Shown here: one piece after another, positions 36,769 to 46,435 of the stretch | How positions within the stretch are numbered: the stretch's first letter is position 1 | Layout of the letters: every line of letters starts with the position of its first letter | NCBI RefSeq assembly: GCF_900452395.1 | Contig: NZ_UGNV01000001.1 | Location: 1,823,501-1,887,500, forward strand | DNA length: 64,000 nt | Source of the DNA: Legionella beliardensis | GTDB lineage: Bacteria; Pseudomonadota; Gammaproteobacteria; Legionellales; Legionellaceae | Direction: 5' to 3' | Notes under the pieces: model-generated | The model's input: the letters and a program-made list of their open reading frames with translations, nothing else | Told to the model about the DNA's origin: nothing | Database searches by the model: none | Position numbers and translations under genes: made by a program

Positions 36769-38832
36769 ATGCATAAAAAAATATATTTATCCGGTATTGA
36801 AAAAAGGCCTGGAAAATCATTTACTTCATTAGGAATTGTAGCTCTTTTACAAAAGCATTTTTCATTACGCTGCGTGAAGCTATTTCAAGAATTAGATAAT
36901 GAACAAAATTCTCTTCTTAAAACCATTGTAAATAAAACGATTTCTCCCGTCATGGAAATTACCCAAGCTATTACCATGATGCGTAATGCGCCTGATGATT
37001 TATTTTCAGTTATTTTTGAGAAAATTAAAGATAATAAAAATGATGAAATAACTTATATTGAAGGCAGTGATTTTGAAAGCGATAATGATGTTTTTGAATA
37101 TGAATTTAATTTAACTATTGCCACACAATTAAATTGTGAAATTCTTCTTACAGTTTCCGCAAAAGATAGAACATTAAATCATACCCTTTCAGTCATTGCG
37201 ACCGCCTTAGATATAAGCAAAAGAAACCATGCGCAAGTTATAGGTATTATCGTTAACCGTGTGGCACTTAAAGATGAAGTTAAAGCTTATGAACTATTTA
37301 CCAATCAATTTCCTCAATTGGCCTTTATTATCATTCCTGAGTTTGATGATTTAGCCAACCCTTCTATGGGTGATATCGCTAATAAATTAAACGCTAGCAT
37401 TATTTGCGGCAAAGATGAATTACAACGCCGGGTTAAGCAATTTACAGTTGCTGCTAAAACCATAGGAAATTTTCTTGAATCCCGACTTGAAAGAGAGGGT
37501 ATGCTAATTATTACGCCTGGCGATCGTATTGATATTTTATTAGGTTCGTTATTAGCTGATCAATCAAGCTTTTATCCTAAAATAGCGGGCATCGTTCTCA
37601 CTGGAGGCGATATACCTGGTAAGACAATTCGCCAAATTATTTCAGGCCTTGAACACCCTTTCCCAGTTTTACTAACGTCTCATAAAACTTACGAAACAGC
37701 TACCTTATTGTTTTCCTCTAAATTTAGCCTTAATAAAGACAATCTAACTAAAGTTAATACCGCTATTGCAGCGATGGAAACTTACCTATCACAACCGCTT
37801 TTAAAATTAATTAGTGAAACCCAACAAATTTCAGGGTTAACGCCAGCTATTTTTCTCCATGAATTACTCAATAAAGCACGACTCGCCAAACGCCATATTG
37901 TTCTTCCAGAAGGCACCGATCCGCGCATTTTAATTGCGGCAGATTACCTTTTAAAACGTCATGTGGCTCAAATTACGTTACTAGGAAATAAAGAAAAAAT
38001 TCACCTCCTAGCGAGAAGGATGCAGCTTGATTTAGGCCAAGCTCAAATTATTGATGTTGAAAAGTCCGATAAAAAAGCTAAATATGCTAAAGAATATTGG
38101 CAACTTCGTAAACACAAAAACATTAATCTTCCCATTGCTACTGAGCGCATGGCTGACGTTAATTATTTCGCAGCGATGATGGTTTATTGTGGTGAAGCAG
38201 ATGGCATGGTATCTGGTGCTGAACATACCACAGCAGATACGGTAAGACCTGCCTTAGAAATTATAAAAACTAAACCAGGAGTTACTAAAGTCTCTTCAAT
38301 CTTTATTATGTGTATGCCAACTCGCGTACTCATTTATGGCGATTGCGCTATTAATCCCGAGCCAGATAGCCAAACACTTGCTGAAATTACACTACAGGCG
38401 GTACAAATCGCTAAGCACTTAGGAATTGAACCAAAAGCCGCCCTTCTCTCTTACTCTTCGGGCACATCAGGTAGTGGAAAAAGCGTTGATAAGGTGGTCA
38501 ATGCCGTGCAAATTCTACAACGTGATTTTCAGGGTATTCCTGTCGAAGGGCCAATGCAATATGACGCCGCAGTAGACCCTGAAGTAGCCGCAAAGAAGCT
38601 ACCTCATTCAGCGATAGCAGGCAAAGCCAATGTATTAATCTTTCCTGACCTTAATACAGGCAATAATACTTATAAAGCCGTACAGCGCGAAACAGGCGCT
38701 TTAGCAATTGGCCCTGTTTTATTAGGCTTAAATAAACCAGTTAATGATTTAAGTCGAGGCTGTACACCGCAAGATATTATTAACACTATTTTAGTCACCG
38801 CCTTACAAGTAGAAGATCATCATGGTAACTGA
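36769..38832 (+). CDS. pta: Phosphate acetyltransferase (long form)
   Basis: It interconverts acetyl-CoA and acetyl phosphate. The 687-residue long form has an N-terminal P-loop-like (BioD/AAA_26) domain starting 'MHKKIYLSGIEKRPGKSFTS', a central DRTGG domain (about 215-330) and the C-terminal PTA_PTB catalytic domain (about 365-685; 'SYSSGTSGSGKSVDKV', 'PDLNTGNNTYKAVQR'). The first P-loop reads EKRPGKS, a weak version. It overlaps ackA by 11 bp. Confidence 0.95.
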   Translation: MHKKIYLSGIEKRPGKSFTSLGIVALLQKHFSLRCVKLFQELDNEQNSLLKTIVNKTISPVMEITQAITMMRNAPDDLFSVIFEKIKDNKNDEITYIEGSDFESDNDVFEYEFNLTIATQLNCEILLTVSAKDRTLNHTLSVIATALDISKRNHAQVIGIIVNRVALKDEVKAYELFTNQFPQLAFIIIPEFDDLANPSMGDIANKLNASIICGKDELQRRVKQFTVAAKTIGNFLESRLEREGMLIITPGDRIDILLGSLLADQSSFYPKIAGIVLTGGDIPGKTIRQIISGLEHPFPVLLTSHKTYETATLLFSSKFSLNKDNLTKVNTAIAAMETYLSQPLLKLISETQQISGLTPAIFLHELLNKARLAKRHIVLPEGTDPRILIAADYLLKRHVAQITLLGNKEKIHLLARRMQLDLGQAQIIDVEKSDKKAKYAKEYWQLRKHKNINLPIATERMADVNYFAAMMVYCGEADGMVSGAEHTTADTVRPALEIIKTKPGVTKVSSIFIMCMPTRVLIYGDCAINPEPDSQTLAEITLQAVQIAKHLGIEPKAALLSYSSGTSGSGKSVDKVVNAVQILQRDFQGIPVEGPMQYDAAVDPEVAAKKLPHSAIAGKANVLIFPDLNTGNNTYKAVQRETGALAIGPVLLGLNKPVNDLSRGCTPQDIINTILVTALQVEDHHGN

Positions 38833-40039
38833 GCAACTAAACAAAAGACAACCCTGTATTTTAACCATTAATGCGGGCAGTTCTTCTATTAAATACAAAG
38901 TATTTACTCATCAGAATAATAATAAAAATACTGTTTTATTATCAGGTCTTATTGAGGGTATTGCTGAAAAAACTGGCCAATGGCATCATCATTATCAGCA
39001 AAAAGAACAGCTTAATTGCTATTTTAGCAATCACCAAGAGGCGTTTAGCGCCTTAGAAGAAAGGCTAAAGAAAGATTTAAACAATAAGATTATTGTTGGT
39101 GTAGGGCACCGGGTAGTTCATGGTGGCCAACATTTATGGCAGCCAACAATCATTACCTCTGCAGTACTTACAGAGATTAAATCCCTTGCTAAATTAGCGC
39201 CACTGCATAACCCAATTAACGCGGCTGGTATTGAATATGCCCAGTCACATTTCAAAGAGGCTATCCATGTCGCCGTTTTTGATACGGGCTTTCATCATAC
39301 TATGCCTAACCATACCCATTTATATGCTATAGACACGCAAATAGCGCAGCAATTTCATATTCAACGCTATGGTTTTCATGGTATCAATCATGATTATGTT
39401 AGCCATGAAGCAGCAAACTACTTAAAAAAATCGCTACTAACGTGTAATTTTATCTCATTGCACCTAGGTAATGGCGCCAGTGCTTGCTTGATTAAGCAGG
39501 GTAAATCATTTGATACATCCATGGGCATGACACCCCTTGCAGGTTTAATCATGGGAACACGGTGTGGAGACATTGATCCAGCTATCCCAATTTTTTTGCA
39601 AGAACAGGGTCTTGAAGCGTCTCAAATTAATGATTTATTAAATAAGAACAGCGGTTTAAAAGGGATAGCCCATGAAAACGATATGCGCGCTATTGTAGAA
39701 CGCTTTCATCTAGGAGATAAGGAGGCAATATTAGCATTAGAGATGTATGTTTATGCCATTCAAAAAATCATTGGCGCTTATTTAAGCCAAACAGAAAACC
39801 TCGATGCTTTAATTTTCACAGGTGGTGTTGGTGAAAACTCAGCCTTAATTAGAGAAAAAATAATGACGCCACTAATTCATTTCGGTTTTATTATAGATAA
39901 AGTATTAAATAGTGCCGTTAAAAAAGGCTGTTGCTATCAACTATCTTATCAAGGAATTCCGATTATTATTGTTCCTGGTGATGAAGAAAGTTGGATAGCA
40001 AAACAAGTCGCTGAAAAACTAGTTAACCGTCCGCAATAA
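38822..40039 (+). CDS. ackA: Acetate kinase
   Basis: Converts acetyl phosphate and ADP to acetate and ATP, or the reverse, with the overlapping pta. The 405-residue ASKHA-fold protein shows 'CILTINAGSSSIKYKVF' (phosphate loop), 'VGHRVVHGG', 'FDTGFHHTMP' and 'LIFTGGVGENSALIRE'. Length is normal. Confidence 0.96.
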   Translation: MVTEQLNKRQPCILTINAGSSSIKYKVFTHQNNNKNTVLLSGLIEGIAEKTGQWHHHYQQKEQLNCYFSNHQEAFSALEERLKKDLNNKIIVGVGHRVVHGGQHLWQPTIITSAVLTEIKSLAKLAPLHNPINAAGIEYAQSHFKEAIHVAVFDTGFHHTMPNHTHLYAIDTQIAQQFHIQRYGFHGINHDYVSHEAANYLKKSLLTCNFISLHLGNGASACLIKQGKSFDTSMGMTPLAGLIMGTRCGDIDPAIPIFLQEQGLEASQINDLLNKNSGLKGIAHENDMRAIVERFHLGDKEAILALEMYVYAIQKIIGAYLSQTENLDALIFTGGVGENSALIREKIMTPLIHFGFIIDKVLNSAVKKGCCYQLSYQGIPIIIVPGDEESWIAKQVAEKLVNRPQ

Positions 40040-40080
40040 ATTTAAGCTGGTCAATTTAATTAGATGGATTAGTGAGAGCG

Positions 40081-40113
40081 ATTGGCGACATAACTACTTT
40101 TTATGTCGCCAAT
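40081..40113. terminator. Hairpin between ackA and the Spherulin-4-like gene
   Basis: ATTGGCGACATAA (40081-40093) and TTATGTCGCCAAT (40101-40113) form a perfect 13-bp stem with a 7-base loop between convergent genes. The T-tract is short. Confidence 0.6.
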
Positions 40114-40129
40114 TGCTTAAGGCAAGGAA

Positions 40130-41308
40130 TTATGGTTGGCTTACTCTATTTATTTCATCTGTCCAATAGGCTGCACTAGGCAAAGTATCCCAAGGATTAG
40201 GAAGCACATCTGGTGTGACATAAACCCAACCCGCATGTCTTTGCTTCGTTAAACTGATGGCATTACTAAGCGAACTCTGAGCTGTTCCATAAACTAAATG
40301 CCAAAAGCGTGACGCAGGATACTTTGTTTCCCAACCAACAGGACGCCAGTTTACATAGGCTCTATAGTCAGATTCAAAGGTAACCAATATATCAGCTGAA
40401 TTAATATAACATTCAGGCGTGCCTGTGCCAAAATTTACGATAGTAATTCCTTTACCGCCCTTCGCTTTAACATAATTATTTAAATTTTGATAATAACTAA
40501 GCTGGCCGCAATTACTAGAAAAGCCTTCATCGAAGAAAATACCATCCACAGCATACCATTGGTAAAACTTATCGATATCAGCCTTCACTGCAGCAAGACT
40601 TCGTTTAGCATAACTGGTATAAACGTAACCTAGCACTGCTTGCCCAGCATTTTTACTTCTAGTTACTTGCTGCGCATAAGCCGTACTTTTACTTGAGCCT
40701 GGGCCATTTGCAGGATTAATTAAGGCAATACCTGCTGTTGGTGCCGCTTTAATTAATTGATCCCAGTAACAATTACTAGAGCCTGTACAAGGGTAAAAAT
40801 AAGAAGGGACAGCTATTTTTTGTGAATCATTTTCCCCGCCACCATCACAATCTGGGGTAGAAGGAAAAGGAAGATTCATCTTTACTAGCGACGAAATTCC
40901 GGCCGCTGACTCAACCTGATAGAGATAATCTAAATTACCTGCACAAGCTTGCGTGGGCAATAAATCACTTCGAGGTATTACCCAAGTTTTAACCGTACTT
41001 CCCGTAACAGAAACAGATTTCACAGGCGTCCAATTCCATCCCGGACCTACATACTTATACAGCGTTTGATTCTCAATAAGATAGTTTGCCATGAGGCCCC
41101 CTTGGGGAAAACCTGTATCGGCGCGATGCTCAACATCAATGTAAATACGAGAATAATCCTGTGGAGCAGTTACCCCATAAGAAAAAGTAAAGGAGCTAGG
41201 ACCAGCTGCCGCTTTTGGGTTAATAATTACATCAGCTGCCAGCGGCGCACACCAAGAAGCACACGAGTAAAAATAGAGGGAAAGTATACTAATTTTTTTT
41301 AGACTCAT
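40130..41308 (-). CDS. Secreted Spherulin-4-type (GH135-like) protein
   Basis: The 392-residue protein has a signal peptide (about 1-21, ending 'SCASWCAPLA'), an N-terminal beta-rich region (about 25-145) and a C-terminal barrel with Spherulin-4 features: 'IAVPSYFYPC', 'IALINPANGPGSS', 'VLGYVYTSYAKRSL' and 'YAVDGIFFDEGFSS' (acidic pair DE). Relatives include fungal Sph3 enzymes that cut galactosaminogalactan; bacterial members are poorly studied. Predicted extracellular hydrolase of an amino-sugar polymer. 185 bp after hemL on the same strand, with a terminator between, so it is separately expressed. Confidence 0.8.
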   Translation of the reverse strand: MSLKKISILSLYFYSCASWCAPLAADVIINPKAAAGPSSFTFSYGVTAPQDYSRIYIDVEHRADTGFPQGGLMANYLIENQTLYKYVGPGWNWTPVKSVSVTGSTVKTWVIPRSDLLPTQACAGNLDYLYQVESAAGISSLVKMNLPFPSTPDCDGGGENDSQKIAVPSYFYPCTGSSNCYWDQLIKAAPTAGIALINPANGPGSSKSTAYAQQVTRSKNAGQAVLGYVYTSYAKRSLAAVKADIDKFYQWYAVDGIFFDEGFSSNCGQLSYYQNLNNYVKAKGGKGITIVNFGTGTPECYINSADILVTFESDYRAYVNWRPVGWETKYPASRFWHLVYGTAQSSLSNAISLTKQRHAGWVYVTPDVLPNPWDTLPSAAYWTDEINRVSQP

Positions 41309-41435
41309 TTTATATCCTTATTTTAAATTAATACCCTTAAACTACAGTAACAATATAAATGAGTTTTGTTAACTTACTTTGAGAAAAATTTTTATAATTA
41401 TTAGTTTAAATAAAATCACTTTGTAAAAACTAAAA

Positions 41436-41476
41436 TTTATATCAAAGACGATATCAATCTACCTCTTTGATATAAA
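41436..41476 (-). terminator. Terminator of hemL
   Basis: TTTATATCAAAGA (41436-41448) and TCTTTGATATAAA (41464-41476) make a perfect 13-bp stem with a 15-base loop. On the minus strand it is followed by TTTTAGTTTTT, matching termination of hemL. Confidence 0.7.
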
Positions 41477-41493
41477 TAAATTTTTTGAAAGAA

Positions 41494-42783
41494 TTAATTT
41501 TTTTGTAAAAGACGAAATACTTCTTCTGCAGCGCTTAAGGTTAGGCGTATTTCTTCTAATTTATGAGCACTAGAGATAAATCCTGCTTCATACATAGAAG
41601 GTGCAAAATAAATACCTTTTTCTAACATCTGGTGGTAAAAATCTTTAAAAAATAGTTCATCAGAAGTAGCAACATCATCGTAATTCCATACCTGTTGTTT
41701 CTGATTAAAACAAAAACCAAACATACCACCTAAAGAAGCTTGGCAAAAAGGAATGGAAAACGCCTCTGCTAATTCAGCCAAGCCCGTCATTAATAATTCT
41801 GCATAGGAAGTTAATTGCTGATAAAAATTAGGTTTTTCAACTTCATATAATGTCGCTAATCCAGCAGCCATTGCTAGTGGATTACCCGATAACGTCCCTG
41901 CTTGATACACGCTACCTTCGGGTGCTAAATGCGCCATAATTTCTTTGCGCCCGCCAAGCGCGCCAACAGGCATTCCTCCACCTATGACTTTACCTAAGGT
42001 TGTAATATCAGGGGTAATGTTAAATAACGCCTGAGCACCGCCTAAGGCTACTCTAAAGCCAGTCATTACTTCATCAAAAATCAGTAATGCTTGGTTTTCG
42101 TCACATAATTTACGAAGCCCTGCTAAGAATCCAGGCTTAGGCATAATAAATCCCATGTTGCCTGCAACAGGTTCAATAATAATAGCAGCAATATCATTAG
42201 GATATTGCTTAAATAAAGCATCTACTTGCTCTAAATCATTAAAATCAGCTGTTAACGTATGTTCAGTAATACTTTTTGGTATCCCAGGAGAGGCAGGAAT
42301 TCCTAACGTTAAAACACCAGAACCTGCCTTTACTAGCAAGCTATCATTATGCCCATGATAACAACCATTAAATTTAATGATTTTATTTTTAGCCGTATAC
42401 CCGCGAGCTAAACGTATAGCGGTCATCGTGGCTTCAGTCCCTGAATTAACCATTCTTATTTTTTCAATGGATGGCATTAATTCAATAATTTTTTGGGCTA
42501 ATTTAATTTCTAACTCCGTTGGCGCGCCAAAACTTATGCCTTGATGAAGTACTTCTGCAACTGCTTCAATAACTTTTGGGTGACAATGTCCTAAAATTAA
42601 AGGCCCCCATGAGCCAACGTAATCAATATAATGACGATCATCAACATCCGTTAAGTAAGCACCTTTGCCTTGCTTAAAGAAAATAGGATTACCTCCAACG
42701 CCTTTAAAAGCACGCACAGGTGAGTTAACTCCTCCTGGAATGATAGCTTGGGCAGCAGCAAACAATTGCAGAGAATTAGACAT
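41494..42783 (-). CDS. hemL: Glutamate-1-semialdehyde 2,1-aminomutase
   Basis: PLP enzyme making 5-aminolevulinate from glutamate-1-semialdehyde in the C5 heme pathway. The 429 residues include '[17 protein letters not shown]' at the N-terminus, '[20 protein letters not shown]', '[16 protein letters not shown]' and the PLP Lys in '[18 protein letters not shown]'. Close to hemJ, another heme gene. Confidence 0.97.
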   Translation of the reverse strand: MSNSLQLFAAAQAIIPGGVNSPVRAFKGVGGNPIFFKQGKGAYLTDVDDRHYIDYVGSWGPLILGHCHPKVIEAVAEVLHQGISFGAPTELEIKLAQKIIELMPSIEKIRMVNSGTEATMTAIRLARGYTAKNKIIKFNGCYHGHNDSLLVKAGSGVLTLGIPASPGIPKSITEHTLTADFNDLEQVDALFKQYPNDIAAIIIEPVAGNMGFIMPKPGFLAGLRKLCDENQALLIFDEVMTGFRVALGGAQALFNITPDITTLGKVIGGGMPVGALGGRKEIMAHLAPEGSVYQAGTLSGNPLAMAAGLATLYEVEKPNFYQQLTSYAELLMTGLAELAEAFSIPFCQASLGGMFGFCFNQKQQVWNYDDVATSDELFFKDFYHQMLEKGIYFAPSMYEAGFISSAHKLEEIRLTLSAAEEVFRLLQKN

Positions 42784-42909
42784 TGATCCTTCCTATTTAA
42801 AAAAATAATAATTTTACTAAATTTTAATCATTATACAAAATACAGGATTATCTTTACATTACTTAGCTCAATCGGCAAAATTACCCTTTTGTAAAAATTG
42901 AGATACATT

Positions 42910-43086
42910 ATGCAAGATTATAAGCGTTATATTTGCGTTATTTGTGGTTTTATTTATGATGAGGCAGAAGGATGGCCAGAAGATGGCATTGAGCCAGGTA
43001 CACGCTGGGAAGATGTACCTGAAAACTGGTTTTGCCCTGACTGTGGTGCCGGCAAAGAAGATTTTGAAATGGTAGAAATGGAATAA
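42910..43086 (+). CDS. Rubredoxin
   Basis: The 58-residue single-iron electron carrier binds Fe through two Cys pairs, CVIC near the start and CPDC near the end, with the family 'GFIYDEAEG' and '[17 protein letters not shown]'. I use ATG 42910; an upstream in-frame TTG at 42898 is unnecessary. It sits alone on the plus strand, convergent with hemJ. Confidence 0.95.
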   Translation: MQDYKRYICVICGFIYDEAEGWPEDGIEPGTRWEDVPENWFCPDCGAGKEDFEMVEME

Positions 43087-43089
43087 TCC

Positions 43090-43512
43090 TTAAAAAGGTT
43101 TGACCACAACTAACAAGACAATTCCAGTTAGTAATACGGTCGGAATTTCATTAAATATACGAAAAAATAATACAGCTCTACAGTTTGAATCCCTAGCAAA
43201 GCACTTAAGGAAATAGCCACAGCCTAAATGATAAAGCCACACTATAATCACTAAGGTAAGCTTGGCATGCATCCAGGGTGCTTTTAAATAATAGCTAGGA
43301 TTAAAAGTAAGAAGCCATATTCCTAGCCCAGTCGTCAATAACGCAGCTGGCCACGTAATACCATAATACAGTCGACGTTCCATGATCTTAAAACGATCAT
43401 CGCTTATTTTATCCTTGGCAGCGGCATGATAAACAAACAAACGGGGTAAATAAAAAAGACCTGCAAACCAGGCTACCATAGCGATAATATGAAATGCTTT
43501 AACAACTAACAT
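43090..43512 (-). CDS. hemJ: Protoporphyrinogen IX oxidase HemJ
   Basis: The 140-residue, four-helix inner-membrane protein oxidises protoporphyrinogen IX. It matches HemJ: 'KAFHIIAMVAWFAGLFYLPR' with a conserved His in helix 1, 'YGITWPAALLTTGLGIWLL', 'WMHAKLTLVIIVWLYH' and 'RIFNEIPTVLL'. Two bases from terC on the same strand. Together with hemL it indicates local heme genes. Confidence 0.88.
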   Translation of the reverse strand: MLVVKAFHIIAMVAWFAGLFYLPRLFVYHAAAKDKISDDRFKIMERRLYYGITWPAALLTTGLGIWLLTFNPSYYLKAPWMHAKLTLVIIVWLYHLGCGYFLKCFARDSNCRAVLFFRIFNEIPTVLLTGIVLLVVVKPF

Positions 43513-43514
43513 AA

Positions 43515-44243
43515 TTACTCTTTTTGTTTTTTACGGTGTTTATTCTTACGAGAACGCTTAAGCAAGTTTAAACCTTCTACACCTAGTGAAAACCCCATAG
43601 CGAAATAAATATAAGCACGAGGAATATGAAATTTAAAACTATCTGCAATTAAAACCATACCAATTAAAATTAGAAAGCTTAGTGCTAACATTTTTACAGT
43701 TGGGTGTTTATCAATAAAACGACTTACCGGCTCACTAGCATAAATCATCACTAAGATAGCGCAAGTGATTGCTATGGCCATGACCCACAAGCGAGTCGTT
43801 AAACCTATGGCGGTTAACACGCTATCTAGTGAAAACACAATGTCCATAATGCCAACTTGAATGACGACTCCCTTAAAAGTAACGAGTCTAGCTTTTATCT
43901 CTTTGATTTCAACATCATCCTCACCAACTTCATGCCTAATCTCTTGTGTCGCTTTAACGATTAAGAACCCACCACCAAGAAAAAGAAACAAGTCGCGTGC
44001 TGAGATCCCAAAATCGCCAAATTGAACTAAGGGCGTTGTAAGCTTAACTAACCAAACAGCAGAGGCTAATAAGAGTAAACGCGTTACCCAAGCAAAAGTA
44101 AGCCCCCATCGTCTAGCACTGCGACGTTGTCCAACTGGTAATTTTTCAGTCAGAATAGATAAAAAGACTAAATTATCTATGCCCAACACAATTTCAAGAA
44201 CGATGAGTGCACTTAAACTCAAAAGAATATCTATAACATCCAT
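43515..44243 (-). CDS. TerC family integral membrane protein
   Basis: The 242-residue protein has about seven membrane helices and the TerC pattern 'LEIVLGIDNLVFLSILTEKL' and 'GIMDIVFSLDSVLTAIGLT' with intramembrane Asp residues thought to bind metal. TerC proteins (Alx, MeeF types) export manganese or support metalation of secreted enzymes; a tellurite role is historical. The basic C-terminus is 'KRSRKNKHRKKQKE'. Confidence 0.9.
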   Translation of the reverse strand: MDVIDILLSLSALIVLEIVLGIDNLVFLSILTEKLPVGQRRSARRWGLTFAWVTRLLLLASAVWLVKLTTPLVQFGDFGISARDLFLFLGGGFLIVKATQEIRHEVGEDDVEIKEIKARLVTFKGVVIQVGIMDIVFSLDSVLTAIGLTTRLWVMAIAITCAILVMIYASEPVSRFIDKHPTVKMLALSFLILIGMVLIADSFKFHIPRAYIYFAMGFSLGVEGLNLLKRSRKNKHRKKQKE

Positions 44244-44286
44244 ACGTTTGCCTCAAATAACATCCAATGATCGTTGGCTAAGTCAT

Positions 44287-44323
44287 AAAAAAGCTAACAA
44301 TAACCTTAACTTAGCTTTTTATG
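44287..44323. other. Hairpin with T-run in the terC-pcnB intergenic region
   Basis: AAAAAAGCTAA (44287-44297) pairs with TTAGCTTTTTATG (from 44311). It looks like a terminator although neither neighbouring gene ends here. It may mark the end of a small unannotated transcript or a leader structure. Confidence 0.35.
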
Positions 44324-44406
44324 CAATAGTCTTCTTGCATAAGCGGCAGATTTTGCCTTAGTGGAAGGCCTATTAATAATTTGTCTTGAAACGCTATTGC
44401 AAACGT

Positions 44407-44435
44407 TTCACATTACGTTCTATCTTAGTTATAAT
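44407..44435 (+). promoter_or_regulatory. Strong sigma-70-type promoter for pcnB
   Basis: TTCACA (44407-44412) and TATAAT (44430-44435) are exactly 17 bp apart, 5/6 and 6/6 to consensus. A perfect 7-bp inverted repeat, TGAAACG/CGTTTCA (44387-44393, 44404-44410), overlaps the -35 and could be an operator. Predicted leader is about 33 bases. Confidence 0.65.
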
Positions 44436-44474
44436 ATGATTTGTTATACAAATTAATTGTGAGTATCAGCAATA

Positions 44475-45812
44475 ATTAAATTAATTAAAAAACTATTACG
44501 TAAGTCTCGGGGCAAACATGCACCAGCAGTTGCTAATTATGTTATTCCCCGCAACCAGCATAATATCTCTAAAACAGATATTAGTACAAATGCTCTAAAG
44601 GTCTTAAACCGACTCAATAGCGCAGGTTTTCAAGCCTATTTAGTTGGTGGTAGCGTTAGGGACTTACTTTTAGGTAAAGCACCAAAAGATTTTGATGTCG
44701 CAACTAATGCAACGCCGAATGAAATTAAAGCCCTTTTTAGAAATGGGAGAATAATCGGTCGTCGTTTTAAATTAGTTCATATTATTTTTCATCGCGATAT
44801 TATCGAAGTAGCCACTTTTCGTGGTAATGACGTCTTAGACGATAGCCAAGTTCAAATGACCAATGAGCGTGGTATGCTTATACGCGATAATGTATACGGC
44901 ACTATCGATGAGGATGCATGGCGGCGTGATTTTACGATTAATTCCCTCTATTACAGTATTGAAGATGCAGCTATTGTCGATTTTACGGGCGGTGTTAAAG
45001 ATATTCATAATCAGACTTTACGAATTATTGGCAATCCTCACATTCGCTATCAGGAAGATCCTGTACGCATGCTAAGAGCTATTCGCTTTAGCGCTAAACT
45101 TCACTTTAATCTTGCCCCTGAAACAGCTAAGCCTTTAGAAGAGCTCAGTGCTTTGATTTTAAATGTTTCAAGCTCTCGTTTATTTGATGAAATGATTAAG
45201 CTTTATCAGTGTGGTGAGGCAGAAACAGTACAAAATTTATTAATCAAGTATGGCCTTTTCAAGTATCTTTTTGCGCAAACACATGCGCTATTCGACAGCC
45301 CATACCCGGTTAAGGCGTTTTTAGGTGTGTCATTAGAAAATACAGATGCTCGTATTCATGATAATAAACCAATTACCCCCGCCTTTTTGTATGCTGTATT
45401 TCTTTGGTTTCCTTTACTTAATTATGCAGCTAACTTACAACGAGACGAGCAACTGCCACCCTTACCTGCTTTAGAAAAGGCAATGTCGCATGTCATTAGT
45501 GAACAAAACAAAGTGATTGCGATTCCTAAACGATTTAGCCAAGTTATGCGTGAAATATGGTTATTGCAATTTCGTTTTCCTAAGCGCTGGGGTGGGCGTG
45601 CTATTAATTTACTTAAACATCCCCGTTTTCGTGCAGCTTATGATTTTATGTCACTGCGGGCCTTAGCTGGTGACGAATCAATGGAACTAGCTCAATGGTG
45701 GACTACCTTTCAGAATGCTTCAGAAGAAGAGCAAGCTCACATGATTGCGAGCCTCCCTACACCCGCCGGTAAAAAATCAAAAAGAAGAAAAAAACAGAAA
45801 ACACTCATATGA
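44475..45812 (+). CDS. pcnB: Poly(A) polymerase I, apparent AUU start
   Basis: It adds poly(A) tails that speed RNA decay. The frame is open from 44463, just after an in-frame TGA at 44460, and contains no ATG, GTG or TTG before ATG 44856, yet residues encoded upstream of that ATG hold the nucleotidyltransferase site (LVGGSVRDLLLG, DFDV) and align with E. coli PcnB from its N-terminus ('VIPRNQHNISKTDISTNALK'). E. coli pcnB is known to start at AUU; ATT 44475 is the best equivalent here (ATA 44472 and ATT 44484 are alternatives), giving 445 residues. The C-terminus is basic. It overlaps folK by 4 bp (ATGA). Confidence 0.85.
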   Translation: MKLIKKLLRKSRGKHAPAVANYVIPRNQHNISKTDISTNALKVLNRLNSAGFQAYLVGGSVRDLLLGKAPKDFDVATNATPNEIKALFRNGRIIGRRFKLVHIIFHRDIIEVATFRGNDVLDDSQVQMTNERGMLIRDNVYGTIDEDAWRRDFTINSLYYSIEDAAIVDFTGGVKDIHNQTLRIIGNPHIRYQEDPVRMLRAIRFSAKLHFNLAPETAKPLEELSALILNVSSSRLFDEMIKLYQCGEAETVQNLLIKYGLFKYLFAQTHALFDSPYPVKAFLGVSLENTDARIHDNKPITPAFLYAVFLWFPLLNYAANLQRDEQLPPLPALEKAMSHVISEQNKVIAIPKRFSQVMREIWLLQFRFPKRWGGRAINLLKHPRFRAAYDFMSLRALAGDESMELAQWWTTFQNASEEEQAHMIASLPTPAGKKSKRRKKQKTLI

Positions 45813-46252
45813 TTTTATGTTACTTAGCATTAGGTAGTAATTTAAATTCTCCTCAACGCCAACTGCAACTAGCTATTAAACAATTACAGAGCTTACCGCA
45901 CACTCATGTTAAGAAAATTGCCACATTTTATAAAAATCAAGCTGTAGGTAGGAAATCACAGCCTAGCTTTTATAATACTGTTGTTGAGATTTCTACGACA
46001 TTACCACCAGAGAAGCTCTTGGCTAAATGTCAAGAGATAGAGCGTAAGCAAGGAAGAATACGCCGTGTAAGGTGGAGCGCAAGAACTATTGATATTGATA
46101 TATTGCTTTATGACAATCAGGTGATAAAAAGGCCTTATCTGGTTATTCCACATCCACAATTATTGAATCGTGATTTTGTACTTATACCATTAATCGAAAT
46201 TGCTCCTGCCATTCGCTTACCAAATGGTCAACCTATTGGTTTAAAAGTTTAG
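45809..46252 (+). CDS. folK: 2-amino-4-hydroxy-6-hydroxymethyldihydropteridine diphosphokinase
   Basis: Pyrophosphorylates the pterin precursor of folate. The 147-residue protein has the HPPK motifs 'LALGSNL' at the N-terminus, 'FYNTVVEI' and 'RWSARTIDIDILLYDN', then 'IPHPQLLNRDFVLIPL'. pcnB-folK is a conserved pair; the start overlaps the pcnB stop. Confidence 0.96.
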   Translation: MILCYLALGSNLNSPQRQLQLAIKQLQSLPHTHVKKIATFYKNQAVGRKSQPSFYNTVVEISTTLPPEKLLAKCQEIERKQGRIRRVRWSARTIDIDILLYDNQVIKRPYLVIPHPQLLNRDFVLIPLIEIAPAIRLPNGQPIGLKV

Positions 46253-46435
46253 GTAACATGCTTTTGACATAAAAAACATGGAATAGCTTTTATTCACGTT
46301 ACTTTGTAAAATATGCAGTATTAGATGGAGCGAGTACTAAGTAAATAGTATTAATTAAATTTACTTTAGCTTCCGAAAGAACTTAGAATAATTGTCTTTA
46401 GCATTTATTAATTCGGGATATTTAAGGAGAAAGAT

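Noticed and set aside
44459-44480. GTG at 44459 as the start of pcnB
   Set aside because: It is in another frame and meets a stop within seven codons. A frameshift is possible but not needed, given the known AUU start of E. coli pcnB.
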